Assembly (NCBI RefSeq): GCF_004362245.1
Contig: NZ_SNWM01000004.1
Location: 124,001-188,000, forward strand
Length of the DNA: 64,000 bases
From: Pedobacter duraquae
Lineage (GTDB): Bacteria; Bacteroidota; Bacteroidia; Sphingobacteriales; Sphingobacteriaceae
Direction: 5' to 3'
Shown here: piece after piece, positions 61,136-64,000 of the stretch
How positions within the stretch are numbered: the stretch's first letter is position 1
Layout of the letters: each line of letters begins with the position of its first letter
The notes under the pieces: generated by a model
Database searches by the model: none
What the model saw: only the letters and a program-made list of their open reading frames with translations
What the model was told of the DNA's origin: nothing
Made by a program: the position numbers and the translations under genes

Positions 61136-62458
61136 ATGGATTGGCTAAATAGGAAAAAAACAATAAGCGGAAAATATTTTAAGGTAGCTACTGCCACTCC
61201 AGCCTGGGCTTTGATTGCGGCGTTCGGTACCTACTTTTGCATGTATGGCTTTAGAAGGCCGTACACTGCCGCCACCTATAATGATGGTGTTTTGCTGGGA
61301 TTAGATTACAAGATTTTGCTCATTATTGCGCAGACGCTCGGGTACGTTGTAGCAAAATGGATAGGAATTAAAATAGTCTCTGAAGTTAAGCCTACTCACA
61401 GAATTATGGCAATCCTGAGTCTGATTGGATTTGCTGAATTGATGTTGTTTGCTTTCGGATGGGTACCCCGCCCCTGGAATCTAATTGTAATCTTTTTAAA
61501 CGGCTTGCCGTTAGGCGTGATTTTCGGCCTGGTACTTGGATTCCTGGAGGGACGTAAAAACACAGAGTTTCTGATAGCAGGCTTGTGTACAAGTTTCATT
61601 GTTTCTGATGGTGTTTCTAAATCAGTTGGTGCCCTGCTTCTACAATTTGGGGTGACGGAAAACTGGATGCCTTTTTTTGCTGGGCTTGTGTTTATGTTAC
61701 CGACGCTTCTTTTTATAGGAATGTTGGCGTGCATTCCGCCGCCCACTGAAAAAGACATTGCTGACCGCTCTGCACGTGAGCCTATGACAGGTGCCGACCG
61801 GCTAGCATTTTTCACAAAATATGCAACGGGATTGATCAGCATTACACTGGTTTATCTTTTCGTGACATTATTGCGAAGTGTGCGCGCAGATTTTACTGTC
61901 GAAATCTGGGCCGGACTTGGTTATAAACAAACCCCTGACCTATTTACGCGTTCTGAGCTTTTGGTTTCTTTTGGGGTAATTGTAGTAACTGCACTTGCAG
62001 TGCTTATCAAAAATCATTATAACGCATTTCGATTTTCTTTGTTTACGAGTCTATTAGGGTTTATCGTTGTCTTGGCTGCCGTAGCCGGCCTGGAACGCGG
62101 TATGGATGCCTTTATATTTATGGTACTTACAGGTCTTGGTGTTTACCTCCCGTACGTTGCCATTCATGCCGTAGTATTCGAACGCCTGATCGCAATGACC
62201 CGTGAGCGTGCAAATGTCGGCTTCCTGATGTACATTGTTGATTCCGTTGGCTACACGGGTTATATCGTGCTTATGCTGTTACGTTATCTACTTCCAGCTA
62301 GTGATTCGATATTAGACGTCTTTTTGAAAATCAGTATTGGTTTATCCATAACTGGTATTCTGCTATTGATATGTGCTTACTTATATTTTAATATCAAACT
62401 TAAAAACAATGAACAACGCGTCAGAAAAATTACTGCCCGGTCGGGCTGTGCTATTTAA
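61136..62458 (+). CDS. DUF5690-family membrane transporter-like protein
   Basis: A 440-residue MFS-like protein with about 12 helices. Openings PAWALIAAFGTYFCMYGFRRPYTAATY and RPWNLIVIFLNGLPLGVIFGLVLGFLEGRK are typical of DUF5690. These proteins are usually found with phosphonate-catabolism genes in Bacteroidota, as here (alcohol dehydrogenase, phosphonatase-like hydrolase). The C terminus overlaps the dehydrogenase gene by 50 bp. Import of a phosphonate is a likely role, but transport has not been shown here. Confidence 0.85.
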   Translation: MDWLNRKKTISGKYFKVATATPAWALIAAFGTYFCMYGFRRPYTAATYNDGVLLGLDYKILLIIAQTLGYVVAKWIGIKIVSEVKPTHRIMAILSLIGFAELMLFAFGWVPRPWNLIVIFLNGLPLGVIFGLVLGFLEGRKNTEFLIAGLCTSFIVSDGVSKSVGALLLQFGVTENWMPFFAGLVFMLPTLLFIGMLACIPPPTEKDIADRSAREPMTGADRLAFFTKYATGLISITLVYLFVTLLRSVRADFTVEIWAGLGYKQTPDLFTRSELLVSFGVIVVTALAVLIKNHYNAFRFSLFTSLLGFIVVLAAVAGLERGMDAFIFMVLTGLGVYLPYVAIHAVVFERLIAMTRERANVGFLMYIVDSVGYTGYIVLMLLRYLLPASDSILDVFLKISIGLSITGILLLICAYLYFNIKLKNNEQRVRKITARSGCAI

Positions 62459-63500
62459 TAGTCCAGGTAAACCATTTCAATTCGTAGAACGTGCAGCACC
62501 TACTTTAAACGGTGATGAAATCCTGGTTCGAAATCTGTATACCACTATTTGTGGAAGTGATATCCATACGTATTGTGGACATCGATCAGAGCCCGAGCAT
62601 GTTGTTCTGGGACATGAGATTGTTGGAGAAATCTTATCACTAAATACCAATGAAGAAGTGAAAGATTATCAAGGGAATGCGGTACAGGTTGGTGACCGAA
62701 TTACCTGGAGCATCTTCGCAGTTCCAGCTGGTATTGAGGCACCGCGAGCAGATATGCCGCAAAAGAGCGATCAACTTTTTAAATATGGCCATGCACTCGC
62801 GACAGATACAGATATTTTTAACGGCGGACTGGCAGACTATTGCGTATTGAGGTCCAATACTGCATTTCTAAAAATCGCACCTGATGTACCCCTAAAGGTA
62901 GCCGCCACAATCAGTTGTGCGCATGCTACTGTTGCCGGCGCTTTACGTATCGCCGGGGAGATTAAAGGTAAGAAAGTCTTGGTTTTTGGTGCTGGATTAT
63001 TGGGGATATCCTGCGCTGCTATGTGTAAGGAAGCTGGTGCTTCCTGGATCGGACTGATAGACCCCGACGGATCCAGACTGAACTGGGGTACAGGCTTCGG
63101 CACCGACGAAACTTTTATTTTTCCTACAGAAATTGATGCTTCACAGCTACCCTGGCCTCAAAGCGATCTTGCTTTTGACATGACAGGAAATCCTGAAGCG
63201 ATGAAAACAGGCTTGGATTCTTTGGCTCTGGGTGGACGCGCAATCTGGATAGGAGCTGTCTTTCCTGCGAAACCTGTCCCTGTCGATGCTCAGAAGATCG
63301 TCAGAAAGCTATTAGAGATCAAGGGGCTGCACAACTATAATTATGATGATTTTGTCAATGCAAAGATTTTCGTTGAACGTAACTATCAGAAGTATCCCTT
63401 TGAGCTGCTCATCGAAAAAGAATATTCGCTACATGAGGTTGAGGAAGCTTTCCGTTTTGCGACAGATATTAAGCCTGTAAGAGTTGGTATCAAAATATAA
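62409..63500 (+). CDS. Phosphonate-associated zinc-type alcohol dehydrogenase (HpnZ-like)
   Basis: A 363-residue MDR protein from ATG 62409 (MNNASEKLLPGRAVLFNSPG); the frame extends upstream into the DUF5690 gene but a GTG start there is less likely. Catalytic zinc ligands are in TTICGSDIHTYCGHR and GHEIVGE. The structural-zinc lobe is altered: where relatives have four Cys (VPCGRC...CRRG...QKC) this sequence reads VPAGIEAPRADMPQKSDQLF, with none. NAD binding: VLVFGAGLLGISCAA. It probably oxidises a hydroxyalkyl phosphonate or related intermediate. Confidence 0.88.
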   Translation: MNNASEKLLPGRAVLFNSPGKPFQFVERAAPTLNGDEILVRNLYTTICGSDIHTYCGHRSEPEHVVLGHEIVGEILSLNTNEEVKDYQGNAVQVGDRITWSIFAVPAGIEAPRADMPQKSDQLFKYGHALATDTDIFNGGLADYCVLRSNTAFLKIAPDVPLKVAATISCAHATVAGALRIAGEIKGKKVLVFGAGLLGISCAAMCKEAGASWIGLIDPDGSRLNWGTGFGTDETFIFPTEIDASQLPWPQSDLAFDMTGNPEAMKTGLDSLALGGRAIWIGAVFPAKPVPVDAQKIVRKLLEIKGLHNYNYDDFVNAKIFVERNYQKYPFELLIEKEYSLHEVEEAFRFATDIKPVRVGIKI

Positions 63501-63524
63501 TTTTTACAATTAATTTTTAAATAA

Positions 63525-64000
63525 ATGAACAAGCAAATAAAAATGGTCGTTTTTGATATGGCCGGAACTACCGTTAACGAAGATAACGTAGTATATAAAA
63601 CATTAAGAAAAGCGATCAATGAAGCTGGGTTTAATTTTAGTTTGGATGAGGTGCTGATTCAGGGTGCGGGAAAAGAAAAGAAACATGCCATCAGATCTGT
63701 ATTGTCAGTATATAGTGGCATAACAAACGAAGTACTTACCGAACAAATTTATAGTAGCTTCATCGAACAGTTAACTGACGCATACGTGTCTGCACCCATA
63801 GCGCCACAACCTGACGCCAACGCTCTTCTGAATGCGTTAAAAGAGCGGGATATCTTAACAGTTTTAAATACTGGTTACGATCGCAAAACTGCGCAACTGA
63901 TTATTGATAAGATGGGCTGGACATCTGGTGTTAATTTCGATATATTGGTGACAGCTTCTGACGTAGGCAAAAACAGACCTGATCCTGATATGATCCTTTT
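63525..64000 (+). CDS. Phosphonatase-like HAD hydrolase, 5' part (cut by window end)
   Basis: ATG at 63525 opens an HAD-superfamily protein still open at base 64000, about 158 codons visible. Motif I is VVFDMAGTTVNED (the DxAGT form seen in phosphonatase-like hydrolases); a cap-domain region around GAGKEKKHAIRSVL contains candidate Schiff-base Lys residues; motif II-like LNTGYDR and motif III-like VTASDVGKNRPDPDMI are visible. Spacing of 24 bp to the dehydrogenase gene supports an operon. Likely acts on phosphonoacetaldehyde or a related compound. Confidence 0.85.
   Translation, partial: MNKQIKMVVFDMAGTTVNEDNVVYKTLRKAINEAGFNFSLDEVLIQGAGKEKKHAIRSVLSVYSGITNEVLTEQIYSSFIEQLTDAYVSAPIAPQPDANALLNALKERDILTVLNTGYDRKTAQLIIDKMGWTSGVNFDILVTASDVGKNRPDPDMIL

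Noticed and set aside
1..64000. tRNA, rRNA, CRISPR array, insertion sequence or phage genes
   Set aside because: I looked for conserved tRNA arm patterns, direct-repeat arrays and transposase or integrase motifs and found none.

Overview
The window looks like chromosomal DNA of a Bacteroidota bacterium, most likely family Sphingobacteriaceae (Pedobacter/Mucilaginibacter-like). The grounds are an AT-rich base composition with weak or absent Shine-Dalgarno sites, TonB-dependent receptors with an STN domain controlled by ECF sigma/FecR pairs, LytS/LytTR two-component pairs, many Cys-lipobox lipoproteins, a 7TMR-DISM sensor kinase, a DUF5690 protein and a Bacteroidota-type (subtype iii) T6SS cargo island. 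I saw no rRNA, tRNA, CRISPR array or intact insertion sequence. Family names come from motif recognition by eye; no database search was run.

Layout. 1-6.8 kb: the end of an outer-membrane beta-barrel receptor, two thioredoxin-fold proteins (one lacking the CxxC pair) and a LytS/LytTR sensor-regulator pair between them. 6.8-10.2 kb: DoxX protein, GH28 pectinase-like hydrolase and GT39-type glycosyltransferase. 10.2-15.8 kb: a small ABC ATPase/membrane-protein pair, then a divergent ECF sigma factor, FecR anti-sigma factor and STN-TonB receptor, with operator-like palindromes and tandem hairpins between them. 15.9-26.7 kb: mixed housekeeping (CPA1 antiporter, DEAD-box helicase, FAD-dependent protein, DUF1543, alpha/beta hydrolase, MacB/FtsX permease) plus small lipoproteins and short hypothetical genes.

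26.7-37.2 kb: the most interesting part, a compact minus-strand T6SS cargo operon. In transcription order it holds a decayed Hcp/TssD remnant, VgrG, a 57-residue VgrG-tail-like protein, a DUF2931 lipoprotein, a DUF2235 (Tle1-type) lipase, an unknown 302-residue protein, a DUF4280 PAAR-like spike tip, an unknown 917-residue protein (candidate effector), a lipoprotein and an unknown 258-residue protein. No T6SS sheath, baseplate or membrane-complex genes lie in the window, so this is a detached cargo island that would depend on an apparatus encoded elsewhere.

37.4-49 kb: UvrA2-type ABC ATPase, outer-membrane barrel, CatA-type acetyltransferase, SDR, two hybrid-input sensor kinases, a PIF1/RecD2-like helicase with a C-terminal HRDC-like region, a lipoprotein resembling the N-terminal domain of M35 peptidases, and a lone receiver-domain protein. 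49.1-51.3 kb: ethanolamine ammonia-lyase eutBC with no microcompartment or transport genes beside it. 51.3-60.9 kb: small lipoproteins, DUF1810, an ECF sigma operon, GNAT acetyltransferases, a MASE3 kinase, elongation factor P, a PRISE-like SDR, a Crp/Fnr regulator, a lone LytTR regulator and a truncated amidohydrolase. 61.1-64 kb: a likely phosphonate-catabolism operon (DUF5690 transporter-like protein, HpnZ-type alcohol dehydrogenase that has lost its structural-zinc cysteines, phosphonatase-like HAD hydrolase) behind a perfect 9-bp inverted repeat; the operon runs off the end of the window.
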